Below, one piece after another: positions 44,020 through 55,660 of a stretch of DNA of 64,000 bases. Position 1 is the first letter of the stretch, and every line of letters begins with the position of its first letter. Made by a program: the position numbers and the translations under genes. Source of the stretch: Trichopria drosophilae. Taxonomy: Eukaryota; Arthropoda; Insecta; Hymenoptera; Diapriidae. Location: contig CM059584.1 in the NCBI GenBank assembly GCA_030407085.1, positions 92,542,501 through 92,606,500 of the forward strand. Direction: 5' to 3'. The notes beneath the pieces are model-generated. The model had not been told where the DNA came from and made no database searches. It saw nothing but the letters and a program-made list of their open reading frames with translations.

Positions 44020-45905
44020 CACACCAACAAAATTCATTTCGACCGAAAGAGTAGTACGAGTTCTAAATTAAGCTATTAATGTCTACTTCAAAATACCAAA
44101 TGAAAAATTGAAATGTCCACGATGGCGACCACATTATGGCGGCTATTTTTTCGAAACTGTTTAAATTCACTCAAAATTTATTACTCGGTGGTTAATTGGG
44201 TCGCTGATTACAAATCTGGCGTTATTTTTCAAAAATTCAAAATGGCACATCCAATATGGCGAACGAATTTTTGAAAAAATTCGTTTCAAACCCGTTATTC
44301 GGGGTTTTTCGGTCGCTGAACACGAATCTGGTGTTCATTTTCAAAAATTAAAAATGGCGGCTCCAATATGGATCGTTGATGTCCAGACAATTTAGGCAAG
44401 ACTAGTTTGTTCCAACCCCCAAATATAATATCAGAGTCCAGACGGGTAGGGTAAAACGAGTTTTGTCCAACCAGTACAGGTAAGACAAGATCAGAGTCCA
44501 GACAATTAAGGAAAGACAAGTTTTGGTCCAACCAGCAAAAGTAAGACAAGATTAGCATCCACACAATTAAGGCAAGACTAGTTTTGGTCCAACCATCAAA
44601 GGCGAGACAAGATCAGAGTCCAGACAGTTAAGGCAAGACTAGTTTTGGTCCAACCAGCAAAGGTAAGACAAGATCCGAGTCCCGACGGTTAAGGCAAGAC
44701 TAATTTTGGCCCAACCAGCAATTCACTAAACCTAATAGTTTAGTACATTGCCATTTGGAGCATCTGAGTATCTTTTTATTAATAATTGTTTATTCTCACG
44801 GACCAAGAAACAGTGATCTTGTAATATTTGTGGGACTGATGTAGCTTCGCTGAATCTTCTTTTGAGAAATCAGCCTACGTTCTCATGCTTTTTGCGACTA
44901 TAATAAAAGACTTTAATACTCGTAAAATAGTTCTTTCCCCATTTTACAAATTTTTCATGGAATAAAATGGCTCCAGACGGCTTAGACAAAATACTGTGTT
45001 GCGCAGCTTCTCTTTTGAACGTCGCGACAATACAGCTTTAACTCCAAAGTCTTCTTCATGCTGGACTAAGTTTTTCTTTTGAAATTTGTTTATGAAGTGT
45101 TGCTTGGCCCCTAACGATCAATTTTGTTTCTTATTCGTTTCAAAATTCTCAAAATTGGCTGTTATAGCGAATTAAAGTAAAAACTTTTACGAAACGGCCG
45201 CGCAATAGCTAGTACGGTGAAGACCTAATACTAAGCTGTTTAGTTCCCTTCGCTTTGTATACATAATGAAATTTATAGTGCCGCATAGGAAATATGGCTA
45301 AACTTCAAAGTTTTCTACTTGTAGCGACAGAAAAATAAAACAAGGGATATATCACGAGGCACGAAAAATATTATAATTGGAAATGATTTAAAATCTGTTG
45401 AGAAACAAGAAAATGAACCGTTTGAATTATTAAAAAAAAATGTAAAATTGTCAATTGTATCTAAAGAGCTCGAATTTTAATTGAGAATATCTAATGTCAC
45501 ATAGCGACCTACATTGTCCTTCATGACACAAATTGAATGTAAATTTTAAATAGTTTTGACAAATAATTCGCCATATTGAATCCGCCATTTTAAATGTTTA
45601 CAATCTAATGCCAGATTCCTAATCTCCGACAAAAAAACAAATAACGAGATTCAAGCGAATTTTTTCAAAAATCCGCTCGCCATATTGGATCAGACATTTT
45701 GAATTTTTGAATACTAGCGCCAGATTCATAATCAGCAACCCAATTAATCACTAGTAATAAATTTTGAGTTCGTTTAAGCAGTTTCGAAAAAGTAGCCGCC
45801 ATCTTTAATATTTAAATTTTGAATTTTAAAGTAGACATTAATAGCTTAATTTAGAGACCTCGTACAACTTTTTCTGTCGAAGTAAATTTTGTAGGCGTAG
45901 AAAAT
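44020..45905. mobile_element. Inverted-repeat (foldback-like) element, repeat family of 35.7 kb
   Basis: The arm 44020-44370 is mirrored by 45570-45905; for example CTAAATTAAGCTATTAATGT-CTACTT at 44066 pairs with the reversed sequence near 45835. Arms contain the phrases GGGTCGCTGATTACAAATCTG and AAAATGGC-CCAATATGGC. The 1.2-kb centre includes a 61-bp minisatellite (44381-44722) and otherwise unrecognised AT-rich sequence (44725-45565), with no long frame. No target duplication was identified. Confidence 0.7.
44381..44722 (+). repeat. ~61-bp minisatellite, about 5.6 units
   Basis: Units restart near 44381, 44436, 44496, 44556, 44618 and 44679, each with GTCCAGACAGTTAAGGCAAG, ACTAGTTTTGGTCCAACCAG and CAAAGGTAAGACAAGATCAG-like parts. 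It shows no coding signal. Confidence 0.9.
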
Positions 45906-45909
45906 TAGA

Positions 45910-46640
45910 CTGAATTTAAGAAATAGAAAAAACACCAATTTTATTTCTCGTCAACGACATATGTAATTATGAAAAACACGTATCATATCGATTTTTATGT
46001 TTTTATACATATTCATTTTATTTTAATTGATTTTCAGGGTAACATAATATAGCCTCAGAAAAGTCAATGAATTATAAAAGTGTTGAACACATTGACTGAC
46101 TGAAATTAATGTCAATTTTCAAGGTTGTTTGAAGGTCGTAACGCACTTTTTATTGGTGGACCCCATTTTTTTACTGCCAAACGTGTTTTTGACATTGGGC
46201 TTTTAAATAATGCCACTTTTTTGTATGAGCATAGGGATTTTTTACTTTCTCAACCTAACCTATCAAGGCCAAAAGCAGCTTCATCTTACTTTTAGCGTTA
46301 CCCTAAAACACGACGTGGACGTAGTAAGTTCTGTTCCTTTTGTCCCCTCGGGGTCATCGAAGACCGGATTTTTTTTACTTTATTTATTACAATATTCTTA
46401 CTTTAAGTGCTCGAATTGTTCACCATTTACTTCTTGACAGAACGTTAATCGAAGGTAGACAGGACCAACCGCATTTTCGATCATTTAAGGAGTAATATTT
46501 CCTGATTGCTGTTCAATGCTGTTCAATATCTAAATGTAACGTTTAAAGTTATACTGAACATTTTTTAATAAACTGTAATTTTGCATTGCAATAATAAATG
46601 CCAATAACATTGAAAGTTCATATTCCCAATGTATAATTGT
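45910..46640. other. AT-rich intron sequence, nothing recognised
   Basis: No supported feature. Confidence 0.4.
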
Positions 46641-46659
46641 ATGAAATTTTAAAAATATG

Positions 46660-47200
46660 AGCAAATTGTGTTTGTTCGGGAAAGTTGCTCATTACGGTCC
46701 GTTGCACATTGTTGTCTTCTCGACAACAATATTGTGCTAAAAGGGCCGCGATTTTCTGGCCTTCCTCTCTGTAGCTTGGAGACTGGTTGCATCGGTGCTC
46801 GAATCGAGGGGACTACTTTTGATCTTTCGGCTACGGAAAGTATCATTTTCCTTTTTCGTGGACAAGAAGAAACGGGGCGCTTTGAGCGCGTCAGGGCCTT
46901 CGTTCGCGGTCGGGAGTCAGTTGGCAGGAGACCGTCGCAGTGCTAGGATGCGTCTCGGGCGAGGATCTCCTATGCATTGTGACAAGCAGGCTGCGCGTAT
47001 CCACTACGGATGCGATACGGTGGGAGAGGATCACCGATGCATTGTGACAAGCAGGTTGCACGTATCCACTACGGACGCGACATGGTGGGCAAGGATCTCC
47101 TATCCACTGCGATAAGCAGGTTGCGCGTATCCACCAGTATCCGACGTCAATAACGGTAATCCACTGGCTGTTCTTTGTGGGATTTATCCATTCTCGTTTC
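46660..47200 (+). repeat. GC-richer block ending in a 65-bp tandem repeat
   Basis: 46961-47145 holds 2.8 units of 65 bp (starts 46961, 47026, 47091) with GAGGATCTCCTATGCATTGT, GACAAGCAGGTTGC and CGTATCCACTACGGA. The preceding 300 bp are GC-richer than the intron average and contain GTCTTCTCGACAACAATATT, but no gene is recognised. Confidence 0.75.
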
Positions 47201-47319
47201 ACTATGTATTATTAATATATATATATCACGGTGGTCAGGAAAAAGATTCCACCCTAAAGTTGCTTTCCTTGGACGATTTCGGTTGGAACATATTTTGGGT
47301 ACCTCACCGGTCATTTTCT

Positions 47320-48003
47320 AGAAAAAAAAAAGCAAAATCCCCAGGCGCTTTTTTTAATCTAATTTTTATGAATTGAACTGCAAATTTAAAAAAGACGGGG
47401 GTTTGATGATTATCTACAATAAAATTTCACTTCAAATCATCATATTTTCAAGTAAGAAAAGTTTCGAATTCTGCAGGTTATATATTTACAATTTTATTGT
47501 GGAATTTAAATTGGATTTTAATTTGGAAAGTATAAATTTAATAATGATTTTTTTTTATTCGTATTTTGATTTTTAAACTTATAAGTGATTACTATTATGA
47601 TCACATACGGGTCGCAAAAGTTATAATTTTGTTTCCTTTAATCCGTTTTGTAATTAGCCCATGTTTTTAGCCCAAACAAGAGCCCGGGGGATTTTGCTTC
47701 TTAGAGAGGGACTTTTACGATATGCATGTGATTATAATAGTAATCCCTTATAAATTTAAAAATAAAAATACAAATAAAACTTAAAAAAAAATTAATATTT
47801 TTAAACATTAAAATACAATTTAAATTCAATAATAAAATTGTAAATATGTAACCTGAAGAATTCGAAATTTGTCTTATTTGAAAATATGATTATTTGGAGT
47901 GAACTGTCATTGTAGGTAATCATCAAAAACGCTTTTTTTTTAATTTGCAGTTCAATTCATAAACATTTAATTTAAAGAAAAAAGGTCCGGGGGATATCGT
48001 AAT
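47320..48003. mobile_element. Near-palindromic foldback element, 0.68 kb
   Basis: The arm 47320-47610 is mirrored by about 47710-48003; for example CTGCAGGTTATATATTTACA pairs with TGTAAATATGTAACCTGAAG reversed, and GATTACTATTATGATCACAT with ATGTGATTATAATAGTAATC. Only about 100 bp in the middle are unpaired. The tip sequence GCAAAATCCCC also occurs inverted in the middle as GGGGGATTTTGC (about 47690). No coding capacity, so it is a MITE-like or foldback element. Confidence 0.8.
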
Positions 48004-48009
48004 TTTAAG

Positions 48010-48660
48010 AAATTCAATGAAGGTGACATCACGGCCGCCATTTTGAAATTTTTTAAAACATATTCTACCATAATGTTTTTCAAGTTTACATCCATCAAAT
48101 ATTTCATTTTGGAGGAATTTGGATACATCCGTTTTGATATTACTGACGTTGGATGACTCTGTTACGCATTTATATGCATTCGCAAAATTACTATTTACAT
48201 GTCAGATGCTTCATGAAAATTTGATCGGGAAAAGACACATTGCAATTATCATTACCTAATTATTAATTTAATTCTGTGAAAATTATTCATTTTTTTCTAG
48301 AAAAAATAATAATATCTAATTAGCGAGAAAACGGAAATATAATCATAATTAGAAAATTTTAATTAAATTGTTGCCTTCTTCTCGTTTAAAACTACAACTT
48401 AATGTTTACTTTATAAAAAAACCTGCTTATGAAAATTCGAAAACGTTCGGAACGCTACGAACTTTGAATAAACGACAATCTTGCGTAGTTAATTAATTTT
48501 GTTGTTGTATCTCGTAAAAATAATAATGTTTAATTTTGCGATAATATATCAAATATATAATTTAATATAAACGAATTCGCAAAAAAAGTGATCGATGAAG
48601 AAAATCTTCAGTACTGTATAACAAATTCCATCAAGCACGCGCAACAATTTACAGAAAGAT
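48010..48660. other. AT-rich intron sequence, nothing recognised
   Basis: It contains one GCCGCCATTTTGAAATTTTT phrase near 48030, like the foldback family. No gene. Confidence 0.4.
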
Positions 48661-48665
48661 AACTC

Positions 48666-48905
48666 GGCTTCGTGGCTCAGGCGGTTAACGCACTGGACTA
48701 CGGAGTCGTAGGTCGTGAGTTCGATCCCCGTCCGGTGAACAATTTTTCGATTTTGTTTTCAAGCAGCAGCTCGCTGTTGGTAAGACGAGCCACGTTGTTG
48801 GTTACGTTTCGAAAATATTGTTTATCTGGCGGAAATCGACTCATGACCGCTGCTGTACTTGGTGTAGGTTTCTGCAGTCCTACATTTCATACACAAATGT
48901 GAAGT
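48666..48905 (+). mobile_element. tRNA-derived SINE, family 2
   Basis: The first 73 bp (48666-48738) look like a tRNA: A-box-like TGGCTCAGGCGG, B-box-like GAGTTCGATCCCC, and an anticodon-region CTACGGA that recalls tRNA-Arg(ACG). The stems do not all pair and no CCA-side acceptor match is convincing, so I call it a SINE head, not a tRNA gene. The body ends with TGCAGTCCTACATTTCATAC and ACAAATGTGAAGTATGGCG, shared with 36575-36745. Confidence 0.7.
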
Positions 48906-49089
48906 ATGGCGGATTTATTTTAATCACAGAACGAGGAATCGTCGCGCTCCGTGCTTATATACGCTATACACCTATATGGTCGCGCATAGGCGCCCACGGG
49001 CTAAGCCCAACGCTCGACTTAATATTTGATTTTTCAAATGTTTTTCAGTCGTCAAAGCATTATGTTTCATAGGCACCTTATTTTTTAAC

Positions 49090-49708
49090 TATTACAAGCC
49101 GAAAAACCAAAATTGCAGACAGCCGCAAACAGAAAATCGCGAAAATAACGACACAGCCAATATAACAACGTTTGTAAACGAATTAGGTACGATTTTAACA
49201 CAAAACTATAACAATAATCAAAATATAGACATAATCGCACCTAAATTCGAAGATGATTTTAAAACAAATTCAGTGAAATTCCTGGAGGACTTGGATCGCT
49301 TTTTTAAATTAAAAAATATACAAGCAATTCGAAAGTTATTGTTCGTAGAAGGAAAGGCAAAAATGTGGTTGAGGACACAAAATTATAAGAGCTATGAAGA
49401 ATGTAAAAAATTATTTATTGAAAAATTTTATTCCGTCGCTGTGCAATTAGAATCGAAGCAAAAATGGATGAATGAACCGTATCGCGCTTTTGAAGAGGGT
49501 TTTCCTAATTATTTCTATAAAAAAATAAAGCAAGCAATGTATATCACGCCAAAAAATGACTGTGTTCGAAGTGAACTACACAATAATACATCAACTGCCA
49601 TTTTCAGTAAGAGAATCGCTTGTCCCTTTAAAGTACGATAATACTGAAGGGGTAGGCGAAACTCTGGCAAAATTGGATGCGATTAAAAGGATTATGAAAG
49701 AAATTTAA
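49090..49708 (+). pseudogene. Orphan retroelement gag-like fragment
   Basis: The frame is open from about 49090 and contains KFLEDLDRFFKLKNIQ, VEGKAKMWLRTQNY and CKKLFIEKFYS, the layout of a retrotransposon gag capsid domain. It changes frame near 49590; the continuation (SVRESLVPLKYDN, LAKLDAIKRIMKEI) runs to a stop at 49708. No protease, RT or LTR is next to it. It could be a gag remnant or a domesticated-gag relic; the frame break argues for decay. Confidence 0.6.
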
Positions 49709-49779
49709 ATACCTAGTTTAAATGCCAGTGCTGGCATTTAAATTTCTCTTTATATATGGGTCATATCTGACATCACATT

Positions 49780-50600
49780 TTTCAAGATTCAAAATGGCGC
49801 ATCCAATATGACGGAATGATTTTTTCAAAAGCGATCGGATTTGTTCGAAACTTGTTACTCGGGGGTTTTCGAGGTCGCTGATTACGAATCTGACATCACA
49901 TTTTCAAGATTCCAAATGGCGGATCCAATATGGTGGAATGATTTGTCAAAATTGATCGAATTCGTTTGTAATTGGTGTCTCAGGAATTTTCCAGGTACCT
50001 ATTTATCAATCAGAAATTGGAATATTGAAAAGGTTGGACCCAACACGGTGAATTAAAATTTAAAAAAATTTTTTATAATTTAAAAAAATGTTAAAAAATT
50101 TAACAAAAATAAAAATGGAATGTAAAATCTATGGCAGCCTCCTCGTGGCACATTCTGGGGTCGTGAATTCACAAAATTGACATTTTGTAGAACATAAAAT
50201 GTAAATTCACCAGCTAATGTTAAGGTATTAATTTAATCAGAAACTATTCTATATAATCACGACAATCTGTCTAATTTATTTTCATATTAAATTCAAATAA
50301 TTAATCCGACGTTTTAAAATTTGTTTCAAAAGATTGATACATTGGGATTCTAATACCCATATCATATTTGAACGCCAAACTTCAAGAAAATACAATTTTT
50401 TTAATCTTTTTAACCTTTTTAATATTCCAATTTCGGATTTCTAAATAGGTACCTGGAAAATTCCTGAGACACCAATTACAAACAAATTCGATCAATTTTG
50501 ACAAATCATTCCATCATATTGGATCCGCCATTTTGAATCTTGAAGATATGATGTCGGATTCGTAATCACCGACCCCGACAACTCCCGAGTAGCAAATTTC
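49780..50600. mobile_element. Foldback-like element of the 35.7-kb repeat family
   Basis: 49780-50040 is mirrored by about 50400-50600. CAGGAATTTTCCAGGTACCT at 49981 pairs with AGGTACCTGGAAAATTCCTG at about 50448. Arms contain GGTCGCTGATTACGAATCTG and CCAAATGGCGGATCCAATAT. The 350-bp centre is AT-rich and empty. Confidence 0.78.
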
Positions 50601-50773
50601 AGGAACATTCAATAAGTTTTAAGACCTTTGTTTTTAGTTGCGGCTATGGCCATCACGACAGTTTTGGCCACTTTCCTTTTTGCGGCTATAGCCGTCATTG
50701 CCACTCAAGGAGTTAATCCTATTTTTATGCCTATTAACATTGAATCTTGAAATATTATACATCCGAAACATCG

Positions 50774-51149
50774 TGTTCGCGTATCGAGCGAAATTGTAAA
50801 ATACCGATTGTAATATATTCCGCAAATATTATTCTGCTTTTTAAATGCCACGATGCACGGGCATTCGATTGTCTCATTAGCCCCTCTCCGTGTCTTACAC
50901 TACCACGACCGCTTTTATTATATTATCTTATCAGTATATGTCAAATGTATGATTCTACTTTCGAATTTACATTATTATTCTATATAAACGCTATAACGAA
51001 AAGAAACCTCGGTCTTTTCAAAGTCTTTATCAAAGTTACACAAAATAAACCGCCAATAACGCAAAGGTAATTGTACAATTGTTTAACCCAAAATCTCCAG
51101 TAATATGATCCTGAACCGCTCCGTGTCATTAACACCTTATCGATACACA
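50774..51149 (+). repeat. 5' LTR of BEL/Pao copy 2
   Basis: Begins TGTTCGCGTATCGAG and ends GATACACA. An AATAAA lies near 51045. Its first 118 bp recur at 53279. Confidence 0.7.
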
Positions 51150-51376
51150 TTTTGGCGATCCTGCCAGGATCATATTGTGAGATTTCAGGTTTCGTGACAA
51201 AAAGTACATCCGCACCTAATATCGCGCGCCTCTCAGCGCATTTCGCTGCACTAGGTTACGTGTTCTGCAGTGAATTTGTGTGCTACATCAAAGATTTCAG
51301 TGTTGCAGTTTCGTAAATTTCAATAGTGGACAGCCATCATTGCAAATTCAACACTTGAATATAGTTTCAACGGAAA

Positions 51377-53209
51377 TGAAAGTGTTTCGCCAAATGGAAC
51401 TGCAGAAGTCGATTAAAAACGCTGTTACCAACTTGGCTAAAGAAGGCAAAGCGAATTACACGATTTCAGTACTTTCCACGAGAATTAGTTCGCTAAATTC
51501 AAATTGGGAGGAATTTAAAAAACACCATTTCGAAATTTTATCTTCAATTTCCATCGTTACAGACGCACCAAATTACATCAAGGAGGATTTAAATGCGGAG
51601 ATAGAAGAGCTCTATCTAGATGCGCTGACTCAAATGATGACTATTCAAGATTCGCTTTCATCTCAAGTTAAGTTGTCAACCGCCTAAATTCAAACATCGA
51701 CGGTTACGCTTAAGCAACTGCCTTCAATAAATCTTCCGCGCATTTCCGGAAAATATACATCCTGGCCTAAATTTCGTGATCTCTTCGTATCAAAGATCTC
51801 GACGAATGCCAGCTTTAACAACGTCGATCTGATGTACTACTTAAAAACTAACTTAGAAGGTTAGGCTGCAGAGTTAATCCGGAATTATAACATCGAGGGA
51901 GATAGTCTCTTATGGGTTTGGGCTCTGTTGAAAGAGACCTATGAGCATCTTCGGCTGCAAATGGACTGGCCTCTGTCTACGTGGTGCAGTACGAAACCTG
52001 CAGCCTCCGAATCCGCAGCAGTGGTACGATGCATCCTCCACGCAACTACCAACATCTGCGAAGGTATGCAATGCCTAAAATGACCGGCCATCTCAGACGA
52101 TATTCTCGTTTTTAATACCGCTAAACGTATGGACCAAAGAACGTGGCGTGTGTGTCATCTCTCAGTACATCAAAAGAACCGGCCACCTTTGCTCAAATGA
52201 AGGAGTTTTTAAACGGTCGTATTGGTATGTTGGCCGCCATGTCATCTCGACGACCTTGAAACCGCCACATGCACCATCTCAATCTTCATCGAGTCACGCC
52301 AGATTTTCGTCAACCCGGATTCGAGCACATCATTCTGCAACAACATCGGTATCATGTCCGCTTTATAAGGCACACAACAGCAGCATCACTTATGGCATTG
52401 CAATAATTTTAATATAAATTCCGCACCACAACGCCTTGAAGTTGTGCATGCAAACAAGCTGTGCATAAATTGCCTCGGTACACATCGTGAAGCCAAATAC
52501 AAATCTTTAAAACCATGTTTTGTGTGTGCCTGCCGTCATCACACGTCGGTACATACAGACAACGCATCCGATTTCACAAAGTCGACAAGTTCGAACGTAG
52601 CCACATCGCTAAGACCTATGATCCGCACCGACGTACCAAATCACGTATTGGTTAACACAAATCTACTTCGTTTTCGCCAGCTCTACGTCCCACCGCTCTA
52701 GTTGACGTCATCGCTGCTGACGGAACAAAACATTACGTTCGAGCCCTGTTGGATCAAGGGTCGCAATGATCATTTATTGCAAAGGATCCACAATGTCGAC
52801 TGCAAGCGTGTCAGTCACTGGAATTGGAGGAATGGATCCTACCACTGCACTTGGACGCACATCGTTTCAAATTGCATCTAGATTCAATTCTTCGTCACCT
52901 CCACTATCGGTAGATGCAGTTATATTAAGTTGCGTGACATCTTACCAGCCATCATGTCAACGCTTCAGTGTCACCTGGAAACATCTGCAAGGACTGCAAC
53001 CGCCGAACATTATGACGACCCAACGATGCCGATCGAACTCCTTCTGGGTGCCTCGGTCTATTCTGAAATCCTTCAGGATGGCATTCGGAAAGGAAGTGCA
53101 ACTGCACCCCTTGCACAATGCACATCATTCGGCTGGATTCTCTCTGGACCATTCGGGCCACCGCGATTCGCCGCATCGTCGCAAGTTACATTGCATCATT
53201 GTGCAGTGA
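51377..53209 (+). pseudogene. gag-protease remnant of BEL/Pao copy 2
   Basis: ATG at 51377 (MKVFRQMELQ) is a plausible start; the frame to 51687 holds the N-terminal helical region of BEL gag. The core follows in other frames with LPSINLPRISGKYTSW and NVDLMYYLKTNLEG, then a stop at about 51863. Near 52450-52560 a zinc-knuckle region reads CINCLGTHREAKYKSLKPCF. The protease signature RALLDQGSQ is at about 52743, followed by a TGA. LLLGASVYSEILQDGI and GWILSGPFG, the stretch before RT, end the homology near 53160. Confidence 0.78.
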
Positions 53210-53278
53210 CTAAGTGTTGGTGTAACATGTGTTGGTGTAGGCAATCAACGTCTCTCGGAGACGTTGAGACGGGCAGTA

Positions 53279-53397
53279 TGTTCGCGTATCGAGCAAAATT
53301 GTGAAATACCGATTGTAATATATTCCGCAAATATTATTCTGCATTTTAAATGCCACGATGCACGGGCATTCGATTCCTTCATTAGCCCGTCTCTTGG
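53279..53397 (+). repeat. 3' LTR start of BEL/Pao copy 2
   Basis: TGTTCGCGTATCGAGC to about 53397 repeats the first 118 bp of the 5' LTR with few differences. The following sequence has AATAAAG signals (53450-53470) and ends in GTGTTACA near 53576, which could be the real U5 end of a different LTR variant. Confidence 0.75.
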
Positions 53398-53579
53398 CAC
53401 TTGGCCCTCAAACTATCCGGAGCTTGCGACGCGCGTCTGAAAATGCGCAATAAAGTTGCAATAAACGTGAATGACACTCTTGTCTCCCTCGTTGACCGAG
53501 TTTCATCCTGGTCCAAACTGATTCGTGTGGTTGCATATGTGATTCGCTGACAATCTTAACTGGTCAGAGGTGTTACATC

Positions 53580-54415
53580 CCACGTAACTAAGGAATCATG
53601 ATTTAAAATGTATTTCTGGGAATCCTCAAATACATGGGAATTTAATAGCGGCACCGACATTATAACTATAATGCATATAGATAAAAATATTAAAATCTAC
53701 TATACCGGCTTCAAAAAATACCTACACAAGACCGAAACTGTAGAGATCCAACCTCCTCTCTAGGTAACCCAAAACTACAATGAAACATAGAAATCGGAAA
53801 AGAACAAGTCTTTTTCTGCCGAACGAATAAGTAGAATTCCTTCATTATCAACAAAAATATAAACCAAGGAAAAAATACAAAATTATACCAATTTGTTTAT
53901 TATATTTTGTTCAATATATTTTCATAAAAATAAACTTTTCTAAATTAACCTTTATCATTTTTCCACGCAAAAAAACTTTTACAATGTTAAAATGTAAACG
54001 TCTTAAAAAGCATCCTCAAGATGCACATACATTGATACCCCAAAGCCAAAATAATAATAAAATCTAAAAAAAAGGTGCAAAGAACTTCAGGAAAAATACA
54101 CGCTTATCTATGAGAATGACCCATTTTCCCTATTTTTTAAAAGTAACATGTATACAATTGTCAACAAGATTTTCATTAAAATAATATATTGTAATGCTCA
54201 TTTTGGAAAAATGCACAGGGAAACAAAATGGTCTTTACTTTCGTTATCTGATGTTTTCATTTATTTTTAAGATTCAAAGTCATGGTAAAAAGGAGTTTAC
54301 GTGTAGACACCGTAGCTATAACACGTGTTTGGATGTTCGTGCTTGCGTGTTAACAAACCGTACTATCTATTGTATTTATAAAATCAATATACAGTGCTAA
54401 AATAGTAATCGAAAT
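53580..54415. other. AT-rich intron sequence, nothing recognised
   Basis: A 68-residue frame at 54194-54400 has no recognised motif. Confidence 0.4.
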
Positions 54416-54488
54416 CGGATTTTAAAAGATTTTTGAGACATAAACGGATCCTGGGCTGCGCTCGGCAGCTTGGGAGAGATTCATCTCA

Positions 54489-55240
54489 ATGGCTTTCAAC
54501 CAATCAAGTTCGAAAAGTCAAAGTCAAGATAATGTAACTAAAACGTACGGAAAATAAACCAACATTACCCACATCTCAAAAATCTCCGGTGCAAGAGTGT
54601 GTGTTTTTTTGAAAAATAATGATTTAGTGGACAAATTATCTAATAAGAAAGTGCTAGTGAAAGACTATCTATTATCAATTCGACTGTTCATTGAAAGAAA
54701 TAAAAGAGTTGTCATCTCGAATGTAAACCCGTTTATTCCAGACTCTTTTTTAACCACTGTGTTAAAAACAACGGCATTACTCCAGTATCTCAAGTAAAAG
54801 AAATAAAAGCAAGCCTACACAAACCTGGTCGGTCGCATATTCGTTCAGACGACAAGTCTATGTTAAAGAAGAAGACGAAAAACGCCTCCCCGAATCTGAA
54901 CATATTAACTACAACAACACTACGTACTGGATTTACTTTAGGACCGATTCCACAAACTGCTTTCTTTATAAACAAACAGGTCATATAGCGCAACTATGTC
55001 CAGAAAATCTAAACACAACTGGAATGTCACATACAACAACGGTAATAAATTCGGATATTAACACATTTCCTACCATTACAGAAACTTTAAACTTGACAAC
55101 TGAAGAACCTTCTCGAACACGTATTCCTTTTAAAAGGGCACCTGCTTCTTTCTCATCGGATAATTCATCTAATAATCTAAAACAAAATATAACAAATCTG
55201 TCTGGAATTAATATCGGCCTAGACAAGCTTCAACCTCATT
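54489..55240 (+). pseudogene. LINE ORF1, gag-like, broken
   Basis: After the start a TAA at about 54556 interrupts; the frame from 54597 carries LIISNV-type sequence (here VVISNVNPFIPDS) typical of ORF1 in insect LINEs. A segment in another frame (about 54800-55020) has SFRRQVYVKEED and a zinc knuckle CFLYKQTGHIAQLC, in which the second Cys of the knuckle is Tyr. A Thr/Ser-rich tail follows to 55240. The protein would bind element RNA; this copy is inactive. Confidence 0.72.
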
Positions 55241-55660
55241 AGTCAATAAAAAAGATGAATGTAGTGTAGTAATGTAGATGAATGTACAAAAAAGTAAAAA
55301 CAAAAAGTAGGATCACAAAAATCCGACACTGAGGTTAGACGACATCTTAGCAGTATTCTAGCACCTGCAAAACGCGCTCTTGAACAAGAAAATACCACGT
55401 ATCCCTTGGACGTCGACAGTTTTACGAAATTCTTAGAAAAATCATATGCAACCACCAATAGCCATCAATTAGCTTCAGAATCTACAAATTACATAGAAGG
55501 TCTTATTGACAGGATAAAGACGGTTTATATAAATATACATAGCAGAAAACTAAAAAATTAAGCTTACCAAAATTAAAAAATTATTAAGGTCTCAAAACGT
55601 TTCAGAAAATGAATCAGATACTTCGCAAAGGTCCGTGTCCAACTGTGACGAACTATCAAG

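Larger units (their letters stand above)
50774..53397 (+). mobile_element. BEL/Pao element without pol, copy 2
   Basis: A 5' LTR (50774-51149) and a matching 3' LTR start (53279-53397) enclose gag and protease sequence only. Between the protease-RT linker (ending about 53209) and the 3' LTR there is no RT, RNase H or integrase. A primer-binding-like TGGCGATCCTGCCAGG begins at 51153, three bases after the LTR. The LTR copies match for about 118 bp and then differ completely; the right-hand one may extend to about 53576. Stops and frameshifts break the coding region. A non-autonomous, internally deleted derivative is the simplest reading. Confidence 0.82.

Noticed and set aside
48666..48738. 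A functional tRNA gene
   Set aside because: Box A and box B are good, but the stems do not pair well and the sequence continues into a repeat body shared with another locus, so it is a SINE head.
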